Notes: a model not told the origin generated them from the sequence alone. A stretch of 64,000 nucleotides of DNA from Desulfoluna spongiiphila (GCF_900101345.1 NZ_FMUX01000014.1:89233-153232); one strand, 5' to 3'; numbered from the stretch's first letter, positions 29,962 to 38,836 are shown. Translations and numbers: made by a program.

Positions 29962-31161
29962 ATGCAACAGACACTCTCCCCCACACGAACCGTGGTGATC
30001 CTGGCGTCCCTGTCCGCCATCGCCGCCTTCTCCATCGACACCTATATCCCCGCCATTCCCACCATGGCCCGGGCCCTTTCCGCGCCTATTCACAAGGTGG
30101 AGCTCTCCATCAGCACCTTTTTTATCGGCTACGCCCTGGGCCAATTGTTCGGCGGGCCGCTGTCGGACCGTCTGGGCCGTCGGCGGGTGGCCCTCATGGG
30201 CCTCTCCCTTTTCCTTGTGGCCAGTTTTCTGCTGATTTTTTCCCGGACCGTGTGGGAGCTGCTCTCCCTTCGGACTGTTCAGGCGGTGGGGGGCGGGTTT
30301 GCCACCGTGGTGGCCGGTGCCACGGTGCGGGATCTTTATGAGGGCCGGGAAGGGGCGCGCATGATGTCTTTGGTCCAGTCCGTGACCATGGGAGCCCCCC
30401 TGGTGGCCCCGGCCGTGGGAACGGTTCTTCTCGCCGGGTTCTCCTGGCACGCCATCTTTCTTTTTCTCTGCGTTTACGCCCTGTTTCTCATGGCCGTCTT
30501 GACCCGTCACTATCCCGGTGAGGAGCGCCCTGTCCAGGCGGGTGCCCCCATGACCCCGACAGGGGTGGCGCGTCAGTACGCGAGTGTTCTCCTTCACCCT
30601 GTATCGCCCCTTTTCATGCTGGTGCATACCTTCGGCTGTGGTGGCCTCTACGCGTTTTTAACGGAATCCGCTTTCATGTACATGGGGTACTTCCATGTGT
30701 CCAAGGCCTTGTTCCCGGTCCTCTTCAGCTCCGGGGTGGGGGTGGTGATCCTCCTTGCCCGACTCAACGCCCGCCTTGTTCGCCATGTCCGTCCCATGAC
30801 CCTTCTGACCTGGGGGATCCTGATCCAGGTGATTTGCGGGATGGCCCTGGCTGTCCAGGCCACCTGGTTTGTCCCTGTCCTTTGGGTAACCGTTGCCTTG
30901 AATCTTCTTTTTATTGGTTCCCTGGGCCTTGTCATGGGCAACACGGTGTCGGGAAACCTCCAGTATTTTCCGGAAAAAAGCGGCACAGCCCACGCCCTCA
31001 TGGGGGTGATCAACTGCTTTGGCGGCGCCGTGGCGGGGATCACCGTCAGCCATTTCCACGACGGCAGCCTGCGGCCCCTGGCCTGGGTGATGTGCGTGAG
31101 TGCCTTGTGCGCCTTCGGGTTCCTGGGGATTTTGCGAAGGCGGGTGAGGGGAGAGGTGTAA
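29962..31161 (+). CDS. Bcr/CflA family multidrug MFS exporter
   Basis: 399 residues with about 12 hydrophobic helices. The N-terminus FSIDTYIPAIPTMARAL and motif A GGPLSDRLGRRRVAL are characteristic of Bcr/CflA proton antiporters for bicyclomycin, chloramphenicol and similar compounds. ATG 29962 has GGAG 5 nt upstream and starts the first helix; the frame is open upstream for 58 codons but is hydrophilic and unlike the family. The actual substrate is unknown. Confidence 0.92.
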   Translation: MQQTLSPTRTVVILASLSAIAAFSIDTYIPAIPTMARALSAPIHKVELSISTFFIGYALGQLFGGPLSDRLGRRRVALMGLSLFLVASFLLIFSRTVWELLSLRTVQAVGGGFATVVAGATVRDLYEGREGARMMSLVQSVTMGAPLVAPAVGTVLLAGFSWHAIFLFLCVYALFLMAVLTRHYPGEERPVQAGAPMTPTGVARQYASVLLHPVSPLFMLVHTFGCGGLYAFLTESAFMYMGYFHVSKALFPVLFSSGVGVVILLARLNARLVRHVRPMTLLTWGILIQVICGMALAVQATWFVPVLWVTVALNLLFIGSLGLVMGNTVSGNLQYFPEKSGTAHALMGVINCFGGAVAGITVSHFHDGSLRPLAWVMCVSALCAFGFLGILRRRVRGEV

Positions 31162-31362
31162 GAAAGCGGATCTTTTTTACACATAGACGGGACGGTGTGG
31201 GGCAATGTGTCCCACCCTGGTTCAGAGTGTGGTCTTTTTTTACACGGTGTCACATTTTTTATGAGACACATCTGTACGGCGGGTCCATGGGGACAGGGCC
31301 GGGGTGGGTGTCGGCTGTGGTGATGCGTTGAAAAACGGTTCTTTTGGTGGGTTTTTTATGTT

Positions 31363-31378
31363 TGGCATGGATTGTGCT
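31363..31378 (+). promoter_or_regulatory. Sigma-54-like promoter for the 57-aa ORF
   Basis: TGGCATG-GATT-GTGCT has the invariant GG and GC spaced by 10 bases and one mismatch in the -12 element. The predicted start is about 30 bases before the small ORF. Confidence 0.55.
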
Positions 31379-31418
31379 TTATTGAAACCATCATTAACCC
31401 CACTCACGGAGGTGAGGC

Positions 31419-31592
31419 ATGAACGCCATCGAATCACGAAAGACCCGATACGAAGAATCCCTGGAAGAGGTGACCCTGGAAGCCCTGGTCGCCGCCGTAA
31501 GCGAATCCGTCGAGCCCGGTGAGGAGGCCATCATCCCCCATGTGGTGAACCGCATCCTCCGTCAGGCACATGCCATCCCGGCCGGCAGATAA
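31419..31592 (+). CDS. Small acidic protein of 57 residues, unknown function
   Basis: A short ORF (starts MNAIESRKTRYEE, ends QAHAIPAGR) with a very strong ribosome site, GGAGGTGAG, 4-8 nt before ATG 31419. Codon use resembles neighbouring genes. The predicted structure is mostly helical, with no signal peptide or cysteine. I do not recognise a family. Upstream is a sigma-54-like promoter at 31363-31378, and a CGGGA..TCCCG pair follows the stop. Promoter, ribosome site, ORF and a GC hairpin in the right order make a real gene likely. Function unknown; a regulatory or stress peptide is only a guess. Confidence 0.65.
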   Translation: MNAIESRKTRYEESLEEVTLEALVAAVSESVEPGEEAIIPHVVNRILRQAHAIPAGR

Positions 31593-32026
31593 GTGCTGGC
31601 ACGGCACCGGGAATACCGTCCCGGTCCCGACGTTTACATAACCATCGCATTTGATTTTTCAGGCAAAATTTAATAAAACCCCTTTGATCAGTGATTTCGT
31701 ATCAGGGTCAAAGCGCAGGGCCTCGTTGATCCTTGGGACATCGGGGCTTTTTGCGGGGATTCGGATGTTTCCCCGGGACAGGTGCGCAACCCGCGGTGCG
31801 GAACCGCTTGACACAGGTTCGCAGTTGAACGAGATCGTTGAAACAGGCAGGATAGATTTTCCGTGGAGAGATCCCGGCTTCCCTGGCAGGAGCTTCACCC
31901 TCTGAAGAGAACCTTCAGGGTGGGGCAGGGGGCCATACCGCTCTTCGATGACGCAATCGGATGGTATCCGGTTGCCCTGCTGACCACATCATACCCCATT
32001 TTTTTAAGACTAAAGGGACACCTTTC
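31593..32026. promoter_or_regulatory. Long leader region of the sulfite reductase gene
   Basis: 434 bases without a gene. A bulged hairpin CACCC(TC)TGAAG-AGAAC-CTTCAGGGTG lies at about 31896-31922, followed by a GGATGGTATCC segment and the ribosome site AAAGGGA. I could not match a known riboswitch. TTGACA at about 31809 has no clear -10. Confidence 0.35.
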
Positions 32027-32698
32027 ATGACAAGCCAGAAGAATTCCATCGTTCGCCAGAGAGACAAAGAGACCTTTGCCGTGGTTCCCCACGTACCCTG
32101 CGGGGTGGTCACCCCTGAGACACTCAGGAAGATTGCCGATGTCTCTGAAAAGTACGAGGCCGCAGCCCTTAAAATCACCAGCGCCGCCCGCATTGCCATC
32201 GTGGGCCTCAAGGAAGACGACGTGCCCAAGGCCTGGGACGATCTGGCCATGGTTCCCGGCCAGGCTGTGGGCAAGGTGGTGAGAAGCGTCAAGGCCTGCC
32301 CGGGCACCACCTTCTGCGCCATGGCCAAGCAGGATGCCCTGACCATCGGCATGACCCTGGATGAGAAATACCACGGCATGGAGCTGCCCAGCAAAACGAA
32401 GATGAGCGTCTCGGGCTGCCAGAACCAGTGCGCCGAGAACTGCATCAAAGACGCCTCCCTTGCCGGCACCAAAAACGGCTGGACCCTCATGGCCGGCGGC
32501 ATCGGCACCGGGCGTCCCCGCCTGGCCGATATCATCGCAGAGGATCTGGAGACCGACGAGGCCCTGGCCATGTTTGATCGCCTCATTGCCTATTACAAAG
32601 AGAACGGCAAGAAGGTCGAACGCATCGGCCGCATGATCGACCGCATCGGGCTGGATGTCGTCAAAGCCGCTGTGGCCGGTGAAAAGGCCGCCGCATAA
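32027..32698 (+). CDS. Low-molecular-weight assimilatory-type sulfite reductase (siroheme, 4Fe-4S)
   Basis: 223 residues, essentially one nitrite/sulfite reductase lobe. The siroheme/4Fe-4S cysteines are C91-x5-C97 (ACPGTTFC) and C131-x3-C135 (SGCQNQC). The length fits the small one-subunit assimilatory-type sulfite reductase known from Desulfovibrio vulgaris (218 residues as I recall) rather than DsrAB or CysI. It reduces sulfite to sulfide with six electrons from an external donor. ATG 32027 has AAAGGGA upstream; the upstream in-frame codon at 31961 adds an unlikely 22 residues. A strong terminator follows. The physiological role in an organism that already has dissimilatory reduction is debated. 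Confidence 0.87.
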   Translation: MTSQKNSIVRQRDKETFAVVPHVPCGVVTPETLRKIADVSEKYEAAALKITSAARIAIVGLKEDDVPKAWDDLAMVPGQAVGKVVRSVKACPGTTFCAMAKQDALTIGMTLDEKYHGMELPSKTKMSVSGCQNQCAENCIKDASLAGTKNGWTLMAGGIGTGRPRLADIIAEDLETDEALAMFDRLIAYYKENGKKVERIGRMIDRIGLDVVKAAVAGEKAAA

Positions 32699-32740
32699 GC
32701 TGAATTCACCTGCCCGCCCGGTCACATCTCAGGATATGAA

Positions 32741-32778
32741 AAAACCTTTCCCCCGTTGGTGGGGAAAGGTTTTTTTTG
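32741..32778 (+). terminator. Rho-independent terminator after sulfite reductase gene
   Basis: AACCTTTCCCC (32743-32753), loop CGTTGGT, GGGGAAAGGTT (32761-32771), then a run of T. The A run on the left side could also serve the convergent acyl-CoA synthetase gene. Confidence 0.88.
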
Positions 32779-32795
32779 CGCTTTTTTAGGTTTTT

Positions 32796-32834
32796 GGGGA
32801 CAGGCTCTTTAAAAAAGTAAAAAAGAGACAGGTT
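32796..32834 (+). repeat. GGGGACAGGTT-type tags
   Basis: GGGGACAGGCT (32796-32806) and GAGACAGGTT (32825-32834), each followed by CTT and an A run. They are related to the tags at 34893, 36253, 37166, 37225 and 37280. Confidence 0.6.
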
Positions 32835-32950
32835 CTTAAAAAAGTGATCCGTCGGTGTTTTTTTGTAAGGGGGAAACCAGCCTTGGGCGCGGTTCATCTG
32901 GCCGCCGGAGGCGCGGCTTTCCCCCTTTTAATCACCGAAGGCATGGCGCT

Positions 32951-34795
32951 TTACGATGCCTTTTTGCGGGGCTCTGCGTACATGGCCTCGATGGTGCCTG
33001 CATAGCGTTTCAGAATAACTTTTCGTTTGAGTTTGGAGGTGGGGGTGAGTTCTCCGGCTGCCTGGGTGAATTCTGCGGGAAGGAGGGTGAAGCGCTTGAT
33101 CTGTTCTACCCGGCCCAGGTGCCGCGTGTGGTGATCGATTCGCTCCCGGTAAAAGGCCATGACCTCCGGATGGGCCACGAGTTTTTTCCTGGGGACTTCC
33201 TGAAGACCCAGGACTTCTGCAAGGGCGTCGAGCATGGGAAAGGAGGGCACCACCAGGGCCGAGATGTAGGGTTTGCCGTCACCCACGGCCACGGCCTGCT
33301 CCACGTAGAGGTCTTCTTTGACGGCAGTCTCGATGGTCTGTGGGGAGATGTTCTTGCCGCCGGCGGTGATCAGGATCTCTTTGAGGCGGTCGGTGACCCG
33401 GACGTAACCTTTGTCCGTGACCTCCCCGATATCCCCCGTTTTGAACCATCCGTCCGGGGTGATGGCCTCGGCAGACGCGTCGGGCCTGTTCCAATAGCCC
33501 TTCATCAGGGACGGGCTTTGGGCCTGGATTTCTCCCTCATCGGTGATACGGACCGACACCAGGGGGATGGGTTTGCCGCTGGTCCCGAAGCCGATGTCCC
33601 TGGGCGTGCAGACGCAGATGGGAAAAATCTCCGTGAGTCCGTACCCCACCCCCAGCCGGATGCCGGCGTTGACGAAAAACTGGTTGATCTCAGGGTTCAG
33701 GGCCGCCCCCCCTGCGTGGAAGAACTTGGCGCGACCGCCCACCACCTCTCTGATTTTGGAGAGGATCAACCGGTCTGCCAGGGTGTACTTCAGGGAGAGG
33801 AGACGATCGGGTTGTTTTTTTGCGTTGATGAGCCCGTGGTAGGTGCCGCCGGTGTGGATGGCCCAGTGAAACAGGTTTTTTTTGAGGTTGGGGGCCTTTT
33901 GGACGCCGTCCTGGATGGTGGCGTAGATTTTTTCCCAAACCCTGGGGACGCTCACCATGTAGTGGGGCCGCACCTCGGCGAAGAATTCTTTCACCTGCCG
34001 GGTGTCGTGGCAGTAGTGGTTTTCCGCCCCCCGGGAGAGCATGAACCAGGTCCAGCTTCTCTCGAAGACGTGACTCAGGGGCAGAAAGGCGAAGGAGACA
34101 TCCGTGGGCTTTACGGGCATGGGGTAGCCGGTGCCGTACAGGGAGGCGAGGATATTTTCGTGGGTGAGCATGGCGCCTTTGGGGGCGCCGGTGGTGCCGG
34201 AGGTGTAGATGAGGGTGTACAGATCCGACGGGGCGGCCTGGTTCAGGCGCGTTTCACACTCTTTTTGGAAGGCTCCATCCCGGTCATGGCCGATAAAATC
34301 GGAAAAAGAGAAACTCTCGGTGCCTTTCTTCAGCGTCACCGTGGGAGAAAAGGCCACGAGGACCTGGAGCACATCACTTGATTCCAGCACCTCAAGGGCT
34401 TTGTCGTATTGCTCCTGGTCGTTGACAAAGAGAACCTTGATGCCGGCATCCTCCACGATGTAGGCTGTCTCTTCCGCCGAGTTGGTGGGATAGACAGGCA
34501 CCGTCACCCCCCGTACGGAGAGGATCGCCAGATCGGCCAGGGTCCAGGCTGCACGGTTTTGAGAAAAAATACCTACCCGGTCTCCTACCTCCACACCGCA
34601 GGAAATCAGCGCCCGGCCCAAGCCGTCGGCAATGTCTCCCATTTCCTTCCAAGTTACCGATACCCAGGGGCCGTCGGACCGGTCTTTCAGGGCCACTTTG
34701 CTACCGTATTTAGGGATGCGTTGCCGGATCATGCGGGCAATGTGCTGCTCGCGGTTAAGGTAGGCCTGGAACTCCGCGGGGTGGTTCGTTGTCAT
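32951..34795 (-). CDS. Long-chain acyl-CoA synthetase (AMP-binding, FadD15-like)
   Basis: 614 residues of the ANL adenylating superfamily. The P-loop YTSGTTGAPKG, the GYGLTE motif, the GWFKTGD segment and the RVTDRLKEI hinge with a downstream catalytic lysine region are all present. It activates fatty acids to acyl-CoA through acyl-AMP. The length and GYGLTEIFP favour long-chain synthetases of the bacterial FadD15/FACL group. It starts at ATG 34795 with AGAGGA upstream. It is monocistronic: the neighbours are the sulfite reductase gene (convergent) and the transposase region (divergent). Confidence 0.93.
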   Translation of the reverse strand: MTTNHPAEFQAYLNREQHIARMIRQRIPKYGSKVALKDRSDGPWVSVTWKEMGDIADGLGRALISCGVEVGDRVGIFSQNRAAWTLADLAILSVRGVTVPVYPTNSAEETAYIVEDAGIKVLFVNDQEQYDKALEVLESSDVLQVLVAFSPTVTLKKGTESFSFSDFIGHDRDGAFQKECETRLNQAAPSDLYTLIYTSGTTGAPKGAMLTHENILASLYGTGYPMPVKPTDVSFAFLPLSHVFERSWTWFMLSRGAENHYCHDTRQVKEFFAEVRPHYMVSVPRVWEKIYATIQDGVQKAPNLKKNLFHWAIHTGGTYHGLINAKKQPDRLLSLKYTLADRLILSKIREVVGGRAKFFHAGGAALNPEINQFFVNAGIRLGVGYGLTEIFPICVCTPRDIGFGTSGKPIPLVSVRITDEGEIQAQSPSLMKGYWNRPDASAEAITPDGWFKTGDIGEVTDKGYVRVTDRLKEILITAGGKNISPQTIETAVKEDLYVEQAVAVGDGKPYISALVVPSFPMLDALAEVLGLQEVPRKKLVAHPEVMAFYRERIDHHTRHLGRVEQIKRFTLLPAEFTQAAGELTPTSKLKRKVILKRYAGTIEAMYAEPRKKAS

Positions 34796-34892
34796 GGGGC
34801 TTCCTCTTCTCTTTGATAAGTAGAGTAATCATCGTTTCACTAGTAGAACATGATTATACCAAACAGAGGAAAGGATCAAGGAGACTGTCGTT

Positions 34893-34903
34893 GGGGACAG
34901 GTT
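34893..34903 (+). repeat. GGGGACAGGTT tag left of the RAYT gene
   Basis: GGGGACAGGTT followed by CTTTTTTCTGG. It is the mirror of AACCTGTCCCC at 36253-36263 on the far side of the transposase gene. Confidence 0.65.
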
Positions 34904-35018
34904 CTTTTTTCTGGACTTTTTTAGCCACGGTGTGCAAGAGTGACCGGAGTAGTAACATCCTAAGATCCTATGCTAATTTCAAGCCTGCCTTAGACGAATG
35001 ACCAAAAAGGAGAACGCG

Positions 35019-35945
35019 ATGCCACGAATTCCCCGTATGGTCGTAACAGACACCGGTCAAAAGGCCGCGTACCATGTGATCAGCAGAACCGCCTTGGACG
35101 GATTGCCTTTCAAACGTCTGGAAAAGGATGAATTGGTACGCATCATTCGCCGTTTTTCAGCGGTATATGCCGTGGATGTTGTGGGGTATGCCATTATGGG
35201 TTCTCATTTTCACCTCCTCGTGGTGGTGATGCCCGGGGACATGGTCTCGGATGAGGAGGTGATACGCCGGTTTCATCTTCTGTACGGTGAGGGTGTAATG
35301 TTTCCAGAGGCCCGGTTGAGCGACTACCGAGAACGGTTTTCCAGTCTGTCTGCGTATATCAAGGACATCAAGCAGACATTCTCCAATTTTTACAACAGGC
35401 GGAAGAAGCGGAAAGGGACCCTGTGGGGGGAACGGTTCAAAAGCGTCATTGTCCAGGATGGGAATGCGCTGACCAATTGCCTGGCGTACATTGACTTAAA
35501 CGCCGTGCGAGCCGGAATTGTCAAGCGCCCGGAAGAGTATCGCTGGTGTTCCCTCGGGTACCGCATTCAAAGCGGGAACCAGGAAGATTTTCTCTCAGCA
35601 GAGCTGGGAACCCCCGAATTCGGGGGGACTGACTCAGCGACGCAACTTCGGAGTTACCGCGAGTTTGTTTATCACGTCGGGGCCATTGAAAAGAGAGGCA
35701 AGGCGAACATTTCAAAAGAGATCCTCGAAAAAGAGGCCGCCGCCGATTTTAACCTGCCCCGGGTGCAGCGGTTCCGATATCGCTCCCGATATTTTACCGA
35801 TTCCGGCATTATCGGTTCTCGGGCGTTTGTCGAAACAACCTACGGTATGTTCAAGGACCGGTTTCAAACGCGGCGGGATAAAATCCCTGAGGCGATTGAA
35901 GGTATTGATGGGATGTATTCTTTGAAGCGGCTGGAGGATGTCTGA
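35019..35945 (+). CDS. REP-associated tyrosine transposase (RAYT, Y1/HUH family)
   Basis: 308 residues. The HUH metal motif is GSHFHLLV, and the single catalytic tyrosine is in TFSNFYNRRKKRKG followed by LWGERFKS. YIDLNAVRAGIV and PEEYRWCS are typical of IS200-like RAYT proteins. ATG 35019 has GGAG 6 nt upstream. RAYTs move short palindromic repeats as single strands and usually lie alone among them. Here GGGGACAGGTT tags flank it in inverted orientation, and its surroundings are visibly more AT-rich than the rest of the window, a sign of acquisition. It appears intact. A long C-terminal extension (about residues 210-308) is rich in basic residues. Confidence 0.9.
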   Translation: MPRIPRMVVTDTGQKAAYHVISRTALDGLPFKRLEKDELVRIIRRFSAVYAVDVVGYAIMGSHFHLLVVVMPGDMVSDEEVIRRFHLLYGEGVMFPEARLSDYRERFSSLSAYIKDIKQTFSNFYNRRKKRKGTLWGERFKSVIVQDGNALTNCLAYIDLNAVRAGIVKRPEEYRWCSLGYRIQSGNQEDFLSAELGTPEFGGTDSATQLRSYREFVYHVGAIEKRGKANISKEILEKEAAADFNLPRVQRFRYRSRYFTDSGIIGSRAFVETTYGMFKDRFQTRRDKIPEAIEGIDGMYSLKRLEDV

Positions 35946-36252
35946 ATAAATCGTTATCTGTCTTCCGGATGCGATAGCTTATGATTTACGGTTGACCAGG
36001 TTGTGGTTGGTTGACGAGAATGGTCATATATACAGGTTGTTAGGATGCAGGGCCTTGTCCTGTGCCCAACACGGAATACCCAACAATGATGGGGAACATA
36101 CTGGGACGTTTTTTTGCGTACCAGAAATGCGCCTGGTCATAGGTTATGATGGGGATGACGGCTGTGTAGCCCTGGTATTCCCACCTGAAATTTGTGCAGG
36201 CCATTAGGCACCGGGCAGCATATGACGAGTAAACCTGATGGTTAAGAAAGAA
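35946..36252. other. Intergenic region right of the RAYT gene
   Basis: Over 300 bases, more AT-rich than the window average. A minus-strand frame at 36040-36252 continues under the phosphoesterase gene and has no family resemblance. No gene is called. Confidence 0.4.
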
Positions 36253-36280
36253 AACCTGTCCCCTGAAATGGTCCCCTGAA
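36253..36280. repeat. Inverted GGGGACAGGTT tag with a 13-base direct repeat
   Basis: AACCTGTCCCC (36253-36263), then GTCCCCTGAAATG occurring twice in tandem (36259 and 36271). It lies directly upstream of the phosphoesterase ribosome site. Confidence 0.6.
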
Positions 36281-36295
36281 ATGAGGATTAAAATT

Positions 36296-37045
36296 GTGGG
36301 TAAGATAGCGGTTATGGCAGACATCCACAGCAATGTGTGGGCCCTGGAGGCCGTGCTGTCCGATGCGAAAAATAAAGGAGCAAGGCGATTCGTTAACCTT
36401 GGCGATACCTTGTACGGTCCCCTCGCGCCAAAGGAGACCTGGGAGCTCCTGCAGGGTGAAGAGATCATGACCATCAAGGGCAATCAGGATCGGCAGATCT
36501 ACGAGGCGAAAGATGGTGGCCCGGAAGAGGACAATCCCACCATGGCGTATGTGCTTTCCGAGTTGGCTTCCGAGGCCTTTGAGTGGATGCGGGCGTTGCC
36601 CCCAACCCTGGTTCTGGGGGAGGGGATCTTTCTTTGCCACGGCACACCGGACAGCGACTTGGGGTATCTGCTTGAAGATGTGTCCGGAGGGCATGCACAG
36701 GTCAGATCCGATGGTGAGATCACCGGAGATCTCGTCCATACCCCGGAAGGGCTTGTGCTCTGCGGGCATACGCATACCCCGAGGGCCGTTACCCTCGGCA
36801 CCGGGCAACTGGTTGTGAATCCCGGCAGTGTGGGGCTTCCTGCTTACAGCGATGACGCGCCCGTGCCGCACAGGATCGAAAATTATTCTCACCATGCCTC
36901 GTACTGTCTTATTGAGCCGTCATCCACAGGATGGCAGGTTGATTTTGTGCGAGTACCCTATGCGTACCGACATGCAGTTGATGCAGCGACGCTCAGAAAA
37001 CGCGATGACTGGGCATATTCTCTTTCGACAGGGAGAGCCCGGTAA
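36296..37045 (+). CDS. Calcineurin-like metallophosphoesterase (YfcE/MJ0936 type)
   Basis: 249 residues. The two-metal motifs are in order: MADIHSN (D-x-H), NLGDTLYGP (GD), IKGNQDR (GN-x-D), LCHGTP and CGHTHTP (GH-x-H). It is probably a cytoplasmic phosphodiesterase or phosphatase of unknown substrate. The start is likely GTG 36296, because GAGGA lies about 8 nt upstream and the protein then begins MGKIAVMADIHSN; ATG 36281 would lie within that ribosome site. Repeat tags sit on both sides, so it may have been carried with, or invaded by, the RAYT-linked repeats. Confidence 0.88.
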   Translation: MGKIAVMADIHSNVWALEAVLSDAKNKGARRFVNLGDTLYGPLAPKETWELLQGEEIMTIKGNQDRQIYEAKDGGPEEDNPTMAYVLSELASEAFEWMRALPPTLVLGEGIFLCHGTPDSDLGYLLEDVSGGHAQVRSDGEITGDLVHTPEGLVLCGHTHTPRAVTLGTGQLVVNPGSVGLPAYSDDAPVPHRIENYSHHASYCLIEPSSTGWQVDFVRVPYAYRHAVDAATLRKRDDWAYSLSTGRAR

Positions 37046-37165
37046 CATAGGGCGGCCAACCCGGGCAGTGCGCCGCAACGGTTCAGGACCCTGCTGGTGA
37101 GGCAGGGGGTGGCGACACCACACTCAGAAGGCTTGACCCCCGGCTGTTTTCGGCCTGAAGAAAAT

Positions 37166-37310
37166 AACCTGTCCCTATTCCTTCCATCGGTATCATTTGA
37201 ATCCCTGAAGGTGTGTTGAAAGTAAACCTGTCCCCTACTTCCTACTCCTACTTCCCCCTACTCCAAAAAATAAAAAATGAACCTGTCCCCAAAAACAGTC
37301 CCCAAAAACA
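37166..37310. repeat. Cluster of AACCTGTCCCC tags
   Basis: Copies at 37166-37175, 37225-37235 and 37280-37290, plus ACAGTCCCCAAAAAC at about 37295. They are embedded in C- and A-rich simple sequence and occupy the gap of about 310 bases between the phosphoesterase and the sigma-54 activator gene. Confidence 0.6.
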
Positions 37311-37359
37311 AAAAAATAGTTTCCAAAAACCAAAAAATGCGTACGTCGTACGTAGGCCC

Positions 37360-38760
37360 TCAGGGCTTATCAAGGGGGATCCCCCACTGCTTCATGCGTT
37401 TCCAGACGGCCGTTCTGCTGATGCCGAGTCGTCTTGCCGCCTCGGCCTTGTTCCAGTTGGATTCATGGAGGCGGGTTGTCAGGAGCTCCCGGGTCAGGGG
37501 GGCGGGCTTGCCCTTGGGCACCGCGGTCAGGACGGGGGCAGGGCCTGGAGCGGGGTAGGCTGTTTCCCTGATCTCAAGGGGCAGGTGGTCGGGGAGGATG
37601 GTGTGGGTGTTGCAGAGGACAAAGGCGTGTTCGATGGCGTTTTCAAGCTCACGGACATTGCCGGGCCAGTGGTAGTCCATAAGCCGCTGCATGGCCGTCG
37701 GGGAGATCTTTCGGATGCTTTTTTCCGTCTCGGTGTTGAGCCGGTCGCAGAAGTGGCGCACCAGCAGGGGGATATCGGTTTTTCGGTCCCTTAACGGCGG
37801 CACACCGATGGGAAAGACCTTGAGCCGATAGTAGAGGTCTTCCCGGAACTTGCCTTCCCTCACAAGGGTATAGAGATCCCGGTGGGTTGCCGTGATGACC
37901 CGGATGTCCAGCTTGCGTTGCCGGGACTCCCCGATGCGTTCGATGGTGCGCTCCTGAAGGACCCTGAGGAGCTTCACCTGCACCAGGGGGCTCAACTCCC
38001 CGATCTCGTCGAGGAATACCGTGCCGTGGTTTGCCTTTTCCAGGCGGCCGATGCGATCTGTGGACGCCCCGGTAAAGGCCCCCTTTGCGTGGCCGAAGAG
38101 TTCGCTCTCCAGAAGGGATTCGGACAGTGCCGAGCAGTTCACGATGATAAAGGGCTCCCTGGCCCGTTCCGAGTTGTAGTGGATCGCCCCTGCCACCAGC
38201 TCTTTGCCGGTGCCGCTCTCCCCCTGGATGAGGATGGTGGCCTGGCTTGCCGCCGTGGCCTTGATGGCCATGAACACAGCCTGCATGCAGTCGCTTTTTC
38301 CGATGATCCGGTCCAGGCGGTGCCTTTCGCCCAGCCTACGGGTGGCCTCCTCAAGGGTCATTTTTGCCTTCTCAAGATCGGTGAGGTCCGTGATGGCCTC
38401 CACGACCCCGATCACCTCCCCGTGTGCATCTTTTATCGCCGTGGCGTTTTTTATGGCCGGGATGTCGTGGCCGTCTTTGTGCTTGAGAAAACACTCCCGG
38501 GCGCCTGTGGAAGCGCCATCCAGAATTCCGCAACGGGTCGGGTCACCGGTTCCCAGGACCCCGAGGCAGGTGGAGATCCGCAGAAGGCTGCAGGTCTTGC
38601 CGAGGGCCTCTGCGGCCGTGAACCCGGTGATCTGCTCCATGGACTTGCTCCAGAAGGTGATCTCTCCGTTGATATCCAGGGTAAACACGCCGTCGGCGAT
38701 GGTGTCGATGATCTGCCTCAATGCCGGGTGATCGTTCATTTCACAGAGTAAGCTCTTCAT
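37360..38760 (-). CDS. Sigma-54 activator with N-terminal cysteine-containing PAS domain
   Basis: 466 residues. A PAS domain at about 13-125 contains four cysteines (C57, C65, C77, C90). The AAA+ domain has Walker A GESGTGKE (180-187), GAFTGA (227-232) and Walker B FLDEIGE. The Fis-type helix-turn-helix is KAEAARRLGISRTAVWKRM. With no receiver or upstream kinase, the PAS domain itself should sense a ligand, metal cluster or redox state. ATG 38760 has AGGAG 7 nt upstream. The divergent flavodoxin gene has a perfect -24/-12 promoter with GGTAACG/CGTTAAC sites between them, so it is the obvious target. Confidence 0.93.
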   Translation of the reverse strand: MKSLLCEMNDHPALRQIIDTIADGVFTLDINGEITFWSKSMEQITGFTAAEALGKTCSLLRISTCLGVLGTGDPTRCGILDGASTGARECFLKHKDGHDIPAIKNATAIKDAHGEVIGVVEAITDLTDLEKAKMTLEEATRRLGERHRLDRIIGKSDCMQAVFMAIKATAASQATILIQGESGTGKELVAGAIHYNSERAREPFIIVNCSALSESLLESELFGHAKGAFTGASTDRIGRLEKANHGTVFLDEIGELSPLVQVKLLRVLQERTIERIGESRQRKLDIRVITATHRDLYTLVREGKFREDLYYRLKVFPIGVPPLRDRKTDIPLLVRHFCDRLNTETEKSIRKISPTAMQRLMDYHWPGNVRELENAIEHAFVLCNTHTILPDHLPLEIRETAYPAPGPAPVLTAVPKGKPAPLTRELLTTRLHESNWNKAEAARRLGISRTAVWKRMKQWGIPLDKP

Positions 38761-38806
38761 GGCAGTGCTCCTGGTCAGGATAAAAAAGAGAGGAAACGAT
38801 TCAGTT

Positions 38807-38836
38807 TGTGCCTCCGGCGGCCCTGCCGGAGGCACA
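38807..38836. repeat. Solo end-pair of the GCCTCCGG repeat family
   Basis: TGTGCCTCCGG-CGGCCCTG-CCGGAGGCACA: both outer ends joined with only the first loop between them, a 30-base palindrome. It lies between the activator gene and its operator cluster. Confidence 0.7.

Noticed and set aside
36040..36483. Minus-strand frame right of the RAYT gene
   Set aside because: Overlaps the clear phosphoesterase gene, lacks a ribosome site, and resembles nothing I recognise.
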